A DNA stretch of 39,257 nt from a bacterium. Its GTDB lineage: Bacteria; Fidelibacterota; UBA8477; JABMPR01. Below the pieces are notes generated by a model, which saw only the letters and a program-made list of their open reading frames with translations, did no database searches and was not told the origin of the DNA. The position numbers and the translations under genes are program-made. Positions 1 through 7,218 of the stretch are shown piece by piece. Where the stretch lies: positions 1 through 39,257 of the forward strand of contig JABMPR010000343.1 in the NCBI GenBank assembly GCA_013202895.1, written 5' to 3'. Numbering within the stretch: the stretch's first letter is position 1; the number at the start of each line of letters is the position of its first letter.

Positions 1-40
1 CTAAATCACTTGACTTTAACTACAGTACCTTTGTTAGGCG
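1..40 (-). other. attC-like site, 5' part (cut by window edge)
   Basis: On the minus strand the TAG stop of the neighbouring gene (44-42) is followed after two bases by GCCTAAC (39-33), which fits the RYYYAAC consensus of the R'' box that opens an integron attC site. The remaining bases to the window edge would be the start of the attC arm, but the matching GTTRRRY half lies outside, so folding cannot be tested. The call rests on spacing and on the matching GTTAGGC before the gene at 641-635. Confidence 0.35.
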
Positions 41-41
41 A

Positions 42-618
42 CTAATGTATAGCCTCTTTAGCCCATTCCAAACTTCGCCAGGTTTGTATTGTGGCTGCCA
101 GATACCAAACACCAACAAGTGGTCCAATATCGAATAAACCAGCCTCAGCAGGTGGAATTGGAAAGGGAATCAAGTTCAGTACGATGACCAGTGATCCGAT
201 TAAAAAACCCGATACCGAAAATGGCCATCCAAATCGCTTGTGAGAAATCATCGCGACGGCGAAACCCAGAGTACCCAAACCTATATAAATATCCCAGACA
301 ACATCTAAACCCAGCCAGACTCCTTGTATGGGCTGTCCCCGTAGAGAAACCTCGGAAAGTTCTCTGACTGCCAACTGGATTAGCGCCATAGCAGAAAATA
401 GCAGCAATATTCGCAAATATGGATGGTTTATGAATAATGATGATTTGTCTGAGTCCGAGACTTCCCACCCCGATTGCCGGACCCAATAACGCTGCTAGGG
501 TTGCCGTTAATCCGAGGGGTAGATTAACGAAGATGAGAATGGGGTAGAATATACTCGATAGAAGTCCTGCAACTATTCCAGCGATAATCCATTGAATTTC
601 TATGGGCTTTTCCATCAA
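42..618 (-). pseudogene. Small integral membrane protein, frameshifted
   Basis: Two overlapping reading frames look like halves of one protein. The upstream frame starts at ATG 615 (or TTG 618), has AAGG six bases before the ATG, and encodes about 70 hydrophobic residues starting MEKPIEIQW. It then turns into charged, cysteine-rich sequence with no membrane character. From about 410-390 the hydrophobic pattern continues in another frame (LLLFSAMALIQLAVREL...) through three further likely membrane segments to the stop at 42. The repaired protein would have about 190 residues and four or five membrane helices. The second frame has no good start of its own (TTG 416), which argues against two separate genes. 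I do not recognise a function. It could be a true pseudogene or a sequencing error. Core sites flanking the gene suggest an integron cassette. Confidence 0.6.
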
Positions 619-634
619 TAACCTTCTCTTGTCC

Positions 635-782
635 GCCTAACTGCGTGCTATGCACCTTTTTTTGTATCTAGTACTATTATAGATCTGCGGTGATGGGTTA
701 TTACCCACTTGTAAATAGTTCCGCTTAAAAAGCCAGGAGCCCCATAAAACCTAACCTTCGTGCAAGCGTTTGAGCGTTAGCC
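635..782 (-). other. attC/attI-like recombination site upstream of the cassette gene
   Basis: On the minus strand GTTAGGC (641-635) lies 20 bases before the ATG of the frameshifted membrane gene, the spacing usual for integron cassettes. About 148 bases upstream is GGCTAAC (782-776), a weak R'' candidate, and the arms share short complementary segments around GTGCA/TGCAC. The predicted pairing is poor and the site is slightly longer than typical attC sites, so only the GTTAGGC core is convincing. Confidence 0.3.
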
Positions 783-1084
783 TGAATTATACGGCTGAAC
801 AAAAGCGTGTTATCCATCACAAATCCTTTTGCAGTTCCACTGTGCTCGTATTAGTTCAAATTAATTCAAACCAACTAAAAACCGAAGTATATCATGAGCA
901 AGTCTCCCCTGCTGAGCTAGCTAAGGCGCGTTTGCCGCATAAAAAATATGGATCCAATATCTGTGTTGAAAGTGAAAGCCAGAAACTCAACCCCCGTTTT
1001 CCCTTTGTAATTTCAATACCCCACACGTAAACTGATGCCCGTAAACGGTCTGTAAAACGACAAACAAAATACAGGTAGGTAAAT
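642..1084. other. Intergenic region, no gene recognised
   Basis: Apart from the attC-like sequence at its left end, this gap contains no convincing gene. A small open frame at 770-1030 lacks a ribosome site and has no recognisable protein character. A short hairpin (GGGT-TATT-ACCC) lies near 694-705. The symporter promoter presumably lies in the right half. Confidence 0.4.
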
Positions 1085-2500
1085 ATGAATTTTCCCTGGA
1101 ATATGTTTCTAGATCTTGGTGTCATTTCAATCGCTTTATTGTTGGCAACCTGGTTAAGGGCTAGAGTCCTCTTTTTCCAAAAATATCTTATTCCAAACGC
1201 TCTTACCGCCGGATTCATCCTCCTGCCTTTTTATAATTTTGTGGCGCCCTTTCTTGGGATGTCAGAGATCGGCCTGGGTGCTATTGTATACCACCTGTTG
1301 AGTATCTCCTTTATATCCATGAGTCTTAGAAAACCAGCCTATACCAAACGCAAGGGTGACAAAAGTGTATTTGGTACATCCGTTTCCATTATTTCCCAAT
1401 ACTCATTGCAGTCGCTCATTGGATTATTACTCACCTTTATGTTTATGAGTACGATCATGAAAACGCTTTTTCCGGCCTTTGGTTTCTTTATGCCGCTTGG
1501 TTTCGCTCTTGGCCCGGGTCAGGCTTATGCTATTGGAGAGGGTTGGGTTGACATGGGATTTAAGGGAGCACCCGATGTTGGGTTGACCTTTGCTGCGGTC
1601 GGTTATATGTGGGCATCCTTTGGCGGTGTTATTTTGATCAATATGGGCATTAGGCGGGGTTGGCTTGGCCAGGCTCAAATCGAGAAAATTAAGGCAAAGC
1701 GCTTTCGTTCTGGTGTGTTAGGTCGAGATGATGATTTGCAGGTAGGTTCTCGACTCACAACCGAGTCGGAGGCTATAGATTCGGCAAGTTACAATCTGGC
1801 CGTTGTTCTGATGGTCTACCTGTTCACCTTTCTCTTGCTAAAAGGTCTTGGTCTGGCTCTATCTTTTGCCGGAAATTTAGGGAATGACCTGGCGGTTAAC
1901 CTGTGGGGGATCAGTTTTGTCTTCGCTGCCATGGTGGCACTGATAGTAAAAACCGTCATGATCAAACTCAAGCTGGAGCACACGCTAGACAATGGGAGTC
2001 TGACCAGAATCGCTGGAAACAGTGTGGATATCATGGTTGCTGCGGCAGTCGGTGCAATCTCATTAACGGTTGTCATGCAATACTGGCTACCCATCCTGGT
2101 GATTTCATCCATCGGGGGATTTGTGACCTTTGTCAGCGTGATTTGGATCAGTTCCAGGATTTTTGTGGACTATCAATTCCACCGGGCTCTTATAATTTAT
2201 GGCGCCTGTACGGGAACGATGCCCACTGGCCTGGCTTTGTTAAGGGTGGTAGATCCTGATTTCGAAACTCCCGTTGCTACCGATTATATGTATTCAGCAG
2301 CCGTGACTTTCTTTCTGGTGATCCCCTTTATTCTGGCCATCAATCTACCGGCATACAGCGTGTCCAAAGACAATCCCTTGCTGTTCTGGGCGGCAGTTGG
2401 GGTCGCGCTGGCTTATTTACTCTTTGTCATCATTTCCCATCGCATCATTAGTGGAAAAAGAGCTTTTGGCCAGCTTGGGAAGCTCTGGTATGAGAAGTAA
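1085..2500 (+). CDS. GltS-type sodium:glutamate symporter family protein
   Basis: This 471-residue polytopic inner-membrane protein has the hallmarks of the ESS/GltS sodium:glutamate symporter family: an N-terminal half with ISIALLLATWLRAR, then PLGFALGPGQAYAIGEGW and GLTFAAVGYMWASFGG. These correspond to the glycine-rich re-entrant region of the first repeat. The C-terminal half has a similar arrangement with ACTGTMPTGLALLRV. It is longer than the E. coli protein (about 400 residues), with an extra hydrophilic stretch around residues 195-235. The ATG at 1085 follows a GGTAGG-like site. Family knowledge suggests sodium-driven uptake of glutamate or a related dicarboxylate; the actual substrate cannot be read from sequence. 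No linked metabolic gene supports one choice. It appears to be monocistronic. Confidence 0.8.
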   Translation: MNFPWNMFLDLGVISIALLLATWLRARVLFFQKYLIPNALTAGFILLPFYNFVAPFLGMSEIGLGAIVYHLLSISFISMSLRKPAYTKRKGDKSVFGTSVSIISQYSLQSLIGLLLTFMFMSTIMKTLFPAFGFFMPLGFALGPGQAYAIGEGWVDMGFKGAPDVGLTFAAVGYMWASFGGVILINMGIRRGWLGQAQIEKIKAKRFRSGVLGRDDDLQVGSRLTTESEAIDSASYNLAVVLMVYLFTFLLLKGLGLALSFAGNLGNDLAVNLWGISFVFAAMVALIVKTVMIKLKLEHTLDNGSLTRIAGNSVDIMVAAAVGAISLTVVMQYWLPILVISSIGGFVTFVSVIWISSRIFVDYQFHRALIIYGACTGTMPTGLALLRVVDPDFETPVATDYMYSAAVTFFLVIPFILAINLPAYSVSKDNPLLFWAAVGVALAYLLFVIISHRIISGKRAFGQLGKLWYEK

Positions 2501-2595
2501 GCCTTTGGTGCTGCCGCCCTATGGGCTGGAAGCCTGGACAAAAAAATATCTCCTCTGAGCAAACGGCCTCCCGAAAGTCGCGCTTGGGTGTTTTC

Positions 2596-3099
2596 ATGAA
2601 CAGGCTGTTTAATTATTTCACGCAGTTTGTCTTAATGTCGCTCATGGTTGGATGTTCAGGGCTTGACAGTCAACAGCTTTCAAAAACTGAGTTCGCAAAT
2701 ATGGCTATCCAGGATTTTGGTGTCAGTTTAGACCGGGGTTACATTCGAGGCCAATTGGTTAATAACAGTACTTATTCAATTTCATCATGTATTATTAAAT
2801 TCAGTCTCTACAAACTCGAGAAGAACTCTGAGTTGCTTCGTCAAAAACGCTACTTTGCCAAGACTGAAAACATTATCGACTCTTTATCCCTTGCTGGGAT
2901 TGATCAAGAGGTTTCACGAGACAAAAGCACCGCCACTAAAATTCAACCAGAAATGACCCTCTTGTTTTCTAAAAACTTTGCAGTTAGAGAACGCCTTGAG
3001 CCTGGATATTCAACCGAGTTCTATTTTGAAGTCAAATTAGATTTCCAGGCTGATAATTACATTTATACAAAGGAAGTAATTGGTCTGAAAGGTGCTTGA
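2596..3099 (+). CDS. Putative lipoprotein with FxLYD-like domain
   Basis: I chose ATG 2596 because it places a clean lipoprotein signal at the N-terminus: MNRLF, a hydrophobic stretch, then the lipobox LMVGC with Cys near residue 20. The open frame extends upstream to 2521, but that part is hydrophilic and would bury the signal. The mature part of roughly 145 residues is mostly beta-like. It contains GQLVNNSTYSISSCIIKFSLY, a pattern reminiscent of FxLYD-type domains found in envelope lipoproteins. I do not recognise a specific function. It lies about 95 bases after the symporter gene and converges with the lipoprotein gene at 3171-3797. Confidence 0.55.
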   Translation: MNRLFNYFTQFVLMSLMVGCSGLDSQQLSKTEFANMAIQDFGVSLDRGYIRGQLVNNSTYSISSCIIKFSLYKLEKNSELLRQKRYFAKTENIIDSLSLAGIDQEVSRDKSTATKIQPEMTLLFSKNFAVRERLEPGYSTEFYFEVKLDFQADNYIYTKEVIGLKGA

Positions 3100-3170
3100 T
3101 TGCGTTGCGGACTTTGGGCTGCAACGGCGATTTTCAAGCCTCCCTTTATCTCCGGCTGGTTTTTTATCTG

Positions 3171-3797
3171 CTAGCGCCAGCTCCATTTATCCAGGGGGCG
3201 GGTAAAACCGAAACCCAATGAATAATACAGGTCATCCAGATTATTGGAACTGTGGTGTAAGCCAAGCATTGGTGTAAGTGTATAATCCGAGTTTTTTATT
3301 TTAATATGACGACCCAACATCAAATCGCTGGTTCTCAAAACTTGTGTCCTTGAGCGAAAATAATTGTACTGGGCAACCACAAAGAGCTTGTCGCCTCCTG
3401 CCATCAGCGTTGGATGATATCCAACAAAAGCCGTGTATGATTGCTCTGTCCAATATGATAATCCAAAATCAACTGCAACTTTGAAGGGCTGTTGCATGAA
3501 TTGCCACTTAACATCCGACAGGACCGCCCCTTTTGACCAGGGACGACCAACTAGCTTGATTCCGGCTTCAACATTATGATTATATCCACGGCGAAAGAGC
3601 AGGCTCCCATCTGCCAAAAAGGCGCTTTCTTTTCCACTGCTGGAATCTTGAAATCCAATAATGTTGGTCATCCAGCTTATACCAATCCCGGCCGTTTCTT
3701 TTCCATCCGGAAGAACCCCCGGTCCCTGATAGGTTCCCATGGGGTAACAGGACATCAACAGAAACGCTGTAAACAATAAGCCAATATTTTTTAACAT
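3171..3797 (-). CDS. Putative outer-membrane lipoprotein, hypothetical
   Basis: The 208-residue product starts with a lipoprotein signal peptide ending in the lipobox LLMSC (Cys 17). The rest is rich in alternating polar and aromatic residues (AVDFGLSYW, LFVVAQYNYFRSR, LYYSLGFGFTRP), the look of a small beta-barrel or porin-like outer-membrane protein. GAGGGAG just upstream of the ATG at 3797 is a good ribosome-binding site. The gene diverges from the dehydrogenase at 3900, so the 100-base gap should hold both promoters. No family was recognised. Confidence 0.55.
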   Translation of the reverse strand: MLKNIGLLFTAFLLMSCYPMGTYQGPGVLPDGKETAGIGISWMTNIIGFQDSSSGKESAFLADGSLLFRRGYNHNVEAGIKLVGRPWSKGAVLSDVKWQFMQQPFKVAVDFGLSYWTEQSYTAFVGYHPTLMAGGDKLFVVAQYNYFRSRTQVLRTSDLMLGRHIKIKNSDYTLTPMLGLHHSSNNLDDLYYSLGFGFTRPLDKWSWR

Positions 3798-3899
3798 TTT
3801 TCTCCCTCGCCTGATAGCGTCAAGTTATTTTCAGGTGGTTTTAGATAAACTGTTTTTTTTCTTCAATTAGTACAAATCGATCAATTTTACAGGAGAGAC

Positions 3900-4934
3900 A
3901 TGAAGACGATACAATTCAGCGAACATGGGCAAAGTTCAGTATTAGAAGTTATTGATCTTGACCCACCCGTCCTGTTGCCAGGCCAGGTCCTGGTAGAAAT
4001 TAAAGCTTCCGCTTTAAATCATCTTGATTTGTGGATCCGGCGTGGTTTGCCTGGTCTCGACATTCCCATGCCTCACATTCCTGGTAGCGATGCCGCTGGT
4101 GTTATCATTGATCTTGGTTCTGATATCCATAGCTGGAACGTTGGGGATGAGGTTGTAATTCAACCGGGAACATTCTGCCGAAATTGTCCTTCCTGTAAGG
4201 CTGGTCGAGAAGACATGTGTTCTGCTTATGGGATAATTGGAGAAACAGAAGCGGGGTTACAGCGGCAGCTTGTCGCACTGCCTGAAAGCAATCTTGGTCT
4301 GAAGCCTAAAAGCTTAAGTTTCGCAGAAGCGGCGGCACTTTCTCTCTCGGCATTAACCAGCTGGAACATGCTTAAAAACCGAGCAAAGCTCCAGTCTGGA
4401 GAGACCGTTCTCGTGTTGGGTGCTGGGTCGGGGGTGGGGGTTATGGCAATTCAAATCGCAAAACAGCTGGGGGCGCAGGTTATTGCCACGGGTGGCACAG
4501 AAAGAAAACGCATGCTGGCGCTGGAGATTGGTGCTGATGAGGTGTTGAATCATAGAGAGCCAGGATTTGGAAAACAGGTTAAACAGCTCACCGGTTGGCA
4601 TGGAGCTGATGTAATAATTGAACATGTGGGAGAAGCTACCTGGGATGAAAGCTTGAAAGCCCTGGCTGTCGGCGGGCGGCTGGTAACCTGTGGTGCCACA
4701 ACGGGAGTAAAAGGACAGGTGAATCTCCAACACCTTTTCTATAAGCGCCAGTCTTTGTTGGGGTCAACCATGGGATCAGTTTCAGATTTTCAAGCCTGCA
4801 TCAAGCTTACTGAGCAGGGCGTTCTTAAGCCTGTAATTGACAAGGTTTTTTCTTTTGCTGATGTTCAGGCAGCCCACAATTATCTAGAGTTTCAGCATGA
4901 CTTTGGGAAGGTTGTTCTGGAAGGCTGGGATTAA
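3900..4934 (+). CDS. Medium-chain dehydrogenase/quinone reductase-like oxidoreductase
   Basis: This is a 344-residue member of the medium-chain dehydrogenase/reductase superfamily. The N-terminal GroES-like domain has the structural zinc lobe with four cysteines (FCRNCPSCKAGREDMC, about residues 91-106). The Rossmann domain has GAGSGVG near residue 177. The catalytic zinc ligands seem absent: the usual Cys of the first ligand position is Asn in ALNHLDLW, and the usual GHE motif reads GSD. This suggests an NAD(P)H-dependent quinone- or enoyl-reductase-like activity rather than classical zinc alcohol dehydrogenase chemistry. AGGAG precedes the ATG by a few bases. No operon partner is evident, so the substrate is unknown. 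Confidence 0.8.
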   Translation: MKTIQFSEHGQSSVLEVIDLDPPVLLPGQVLVEIKASALNHLDLWIRRGLPGLDIPMPHIPGSDAAGVIIDLGSDIHSWNVGDEVVIQPGTFCRNCPSCKAGREDMCSAYGIIGETEAGLQRQLVALPESNLGLKPKSLSFAEAAALSLSALTSWNMLKNRAKLQSGETVLVLGAGSGVGVMAIQIAKQLGAQVIATGGTERKRMLALEIGADEVLNHREPGFGKQVKQLTGWHGADVIIEHVGEATWDESLKALAVGGRLVTCGATTGVKGQVNLQHLFYKRQSLLGSTMGSVSDFQACIKLTEQGVLKPVIDKVFSFADVQAAHNYLEFQHDFGKVVLEGWD

Positions 4935-5072
4935 GTTTTTCTGAAATGAGTATCAATTCCTAGCCTCTCCTTTTCAGCCAGGTATGGATTTTATGGCGAT
5001 CCAAAAATGCACCCATGTTTTTTGTTAGAAAAGAGGGCTTGTCAATAGCTCTAGTTATATGAAATTTAAAGC

Positions 5073-6482
5073 ATGAAAAAACTCGGAGCAATTGTAGTAG
5101 CCACTCTTTTAGTGTCAGTAAATGGTGTTCTTTGCCAGACATTTGACAAGAATATTGTTGGTTACTTTGTACAGTGGGGAATCTATGCTCGGGATTATCA
5201 TGTTCCAGACATACCAGCCGACGAGGTAAATGTGATCAACTATGCCTTCGCCAATATCTCAGAGGGTCAGATTGTACTGGGTGATCCCTATGCTGATATC
5301 GACCGGTTTTATCCAGGAGATTGTTGGGATCCTGGATGTGAGCGGGGATCGTTCCATCAACTACAAATTCTCAAAGAAGCATACCCTCACTTGAAAACCA
5401 TGATTTCTGTTGGTGGCTGGATCTGGTCTCACTATTTCTCGGAGCTCGCCTCAACAGAAGAATCCCGGGTCTTGTTTGCTGCCTCTTGTGTCACCTTTAT
5501 TCAGGAGTGGGGATTTGATGGTGTTGATATTGATTGGGAATATCCAGTAAGTGGGGGATTGCCAACCAATCTTTATAGTCCAGAGGATCGGGTCAATTTC
5601 ACCTTGCTCTTAGCCGAGCTGCGCTCCCAATTAGATGCTGCAGGTGATTATCTGCTGACAATAGCTGCGCCTGCTGGTCCTGAAATTATTGTTAATATTG
5701 AGGTTGAGCTTATCTATCAGTATCTGGACTGGATTAATATTATGACTTACGACTTTCATGGACCCTGGGGCTCTGAGGCAGATTCTGTTACAAATTTTTT
5801 GTCCGCACTTTACCCCTCTGAGGAAGATCCGCTGGAAGAACCATTTCACTCATACTTCAACCTGTCAGCTGCAGTACAAACCTATCTCGATCTTGGTGTT
5901 CCATCTGGAAAACTGCATGCAGGCCTTCCCTTTTATGGTCGGGGATATGCAAATGTGGCTGATGCCAACAATGGGCTGTTTGTCGGGTGGTCTGGCCTGC
6001 CTCCCGGTACCTGGGAGAATGGCACTGCTGATTATTGGGATCTTGAGCAAAATTATATCGATGTGAATGGGTATACTGAATACTGGCATGAAGAAGCCAT
6101 GGTCCCGTGGGTCTTTAATCCAGCGACTCAGGTGATGTATTCCTATGAGAATCCAGCTTCGATCACAGCCAAGGTGGATTACGTGTTGAGTCAGGATTTA
6201 GGTGGCATCATGTTTTGGGAGTTTAGCGGTGACAAATTTGATGTGTTATTGAGTGCTGCATATGAAGAATTAAATGCTATCAATGAAACTTGTGATTTGC
6301 CTGGTGATGTTACCGGTGATGATGAGCTGAACATTCTCGATATCGTGAGTCTTGTAGGATATATTTTGGGTAGCATCTCCGACTTGAATCAAGAGGCTTG
6401 TGCAGACGTAAATTTTGACTCCCAGGTTACGGTTCAGGATGTTGTTTTACTCGTGAATATTATTTTAGAGATTAATCCCTAA
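5073..6482 (+). CDS. Secreted GH18 chitinase with C-terminal dockerin-like repeats
   Basis: This 469-residue protein carries an N-terminal signal peptide (about residues 1-21). Residues 25-400 form a glycoside hydrolase family 18 barrel. The catalytic motif DGVDIDWE (149-156) has all three acidic positions and the proton-donor Glu156; SVGGW (112-116) and the later MTYDFHG and GGIMFWEFSGD are also typical. It should hydrolyse beta-1,4-N-acetylglucosamine polymers outside the cytoplasm. The final 60 residues hold two calcium-loop repeats (GDVTGDDELNILDIVSLV; ADVNFDSQVTVQDVV), a dockerin-like module. No cohesin or scaffoldin gene is in the window, so the module may serve anchoring or secretion instead. 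The ribosome-binding site is weak. Transcription appears monocistronic. Confidence 0.9.
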   Translation: MKKLGAIVVATLLVSVNGVLCQTFDKNIVGYFVQWGIYARDYHVPDIPADEVNVINYAFANISEGQIVLGDPYADIDRFYPGDCWDPGCERGSFHQLQILKEAYPHLKTMISVGGWIWSHYFSELASTEESRVLFAASCVTFIQEWGFDGVDIDWEYPVSGGLPTNLYSPEDRVNFTLLLAELRSQLDAAGDYLLTIAAPAGPEIIVNIEVELIYQYLDWINIMTYDFHGPWGSEADSVTNFLSALYPSEEDPLEEPFHSYFNLSAAVQTYLDLGVPSGKLHAGLPFYGRGYANVADANNGLFVGWSGLPPGTWENGTADYWDLEQNYIDVNGYTEYWHEEAMVPWVFNPATQVMYSYENPASITAKVDYVLSQDLGGIMFWEFSGDKFDVLLSAAYEELNAINETCDLPGDVTGDDELNILDIVSLVGYILGSISDLNQEACADVNFDSQVTVQDVVLLVNIILEINP

Positions 6483-6568
6483 GGCGCATTGTCGTCGGTT
6501 AAGTCTTTTTTTTTCTGTTTTTTGATCCATTGTATTGCTCCGCTTTTTAGGCTCTCTGGAATATCTTT

Positions 6569-6594
6569 CATGAATTAATAAAATACATGAATTA
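6569..6594. repeat. Direct repeat CATGAATTA x2
   Basis: CATGAATTA occurs at 6569-6577 and again at 6586-6594, a centre-to-centre spacing of 17 bases, within the AT-rich leader of the response-regulator gene. The spacing is a little under two helical turns. It might be an operator or a chance repeat. Confidence 0.3.
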
Positions 6595-6745
6595 CATTAT
6601 CTATATCCATCTTTTAGCAATTCTTGATTGTCTTAATGAGTAAATCTTTTCTTGTTTCTCCCCTTGCTCATCTCCAAAATTGCATTTCGCTTTCCTTCGT
6701 TGTATCTTTACTCGTCTCTTTTCACAATATCAGGGGTTTGATACC

Positions 6746-7147
6746 ATGAGATTTCTACTGATCGAAGACCAAAAAGACGTCCGCAATCTTTTAGAAACCT
6801 TTTTAGGTGACTTCGGGGAATGTGATATGGCTGAAGACGGAATAAAGGGTTTAGAGGCGGTTTTTAAATCTCTTGAAGAAGAAACACCCTATGATGCCGT
6901 TTTTCTCGATATTATGATGCCAAAGCTCAGGGGACAGCAAGTTCTGCAGAAAATTCGCAAGCTGGAGGATGCTAAAAATATTCTTCCCCAAAAAAGCACT
7001 CGGGTCATCATGGCGTCCGTCCTGGGTGACAGTGAAAATGTCATGGAAGCCTTTAAATCTCAGGCAAATGCTTACCTCGTGAAACCCATTATGCGCGACA
7101 AATTGATTAGCACTATGAAAAAAGCCGGGTTGGCGATTCCCGGTTAA
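6746..7147 (+). CDS. Single-domain response regulator (CheY-like receiver)
   Basis: The start is placed at ATG 6746, which has AGGGG at suitable distance; the longer frame from TTG 6680 adds residues unlike any receiver. The 133-residue product is one REC domain and nothing else: acidic pair Glu7-Asp8, phosphoacceptor Asp55 in AVFLDIMMP, Ser91 at the switch Thr/Ser position, and Lys113 in AYLVKPI. It should take phosphate from a histidine kinase and act by protein-protein contact, since no DNA-binding domain is attached. No kinase gene lies nearby, so the partner is unknown. A terminator follows. Confidence 0.85.
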   Translation: MRFLLIEDQKDVRNLLETFLGDFGECDMAEDGIKGLEAVFKSLEEETPYDAVFLDIMMPKLRGQQVLQKIRKLEDAKNILPQKSTRVIMASVLGDSENVMEAFKSQANAYLVKPIMRDKLISTMKKAGLAIPG

Positions 7148-7177
7148 CTTTTTTCATTTAATAACGAAGACTATAAC

Positions 7178-7201
7178 GGTGTGCGCAGGTACACCTTTTT
7201 T
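7178..7201 (+). terminator. Rho-independent terminator after the response regulator
   Basis: GGTGT (7178-7182) pairs with ACACC (7191-7195) around an eight-base loop, followed directly by six T residues. It lies 30 bases after the response-regulator stop and separates it from the convergent operon. Confidence 0.6.
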
Positions 7202-7218
7202 GGTTCACCGAAAAACGA

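Noticed and set aside
770-1030. 86-codon open frame before the symporter gene
   Set aside because: No ribosome site, low-complexity composition and no protein-family features; it overlaps the attC-like region.
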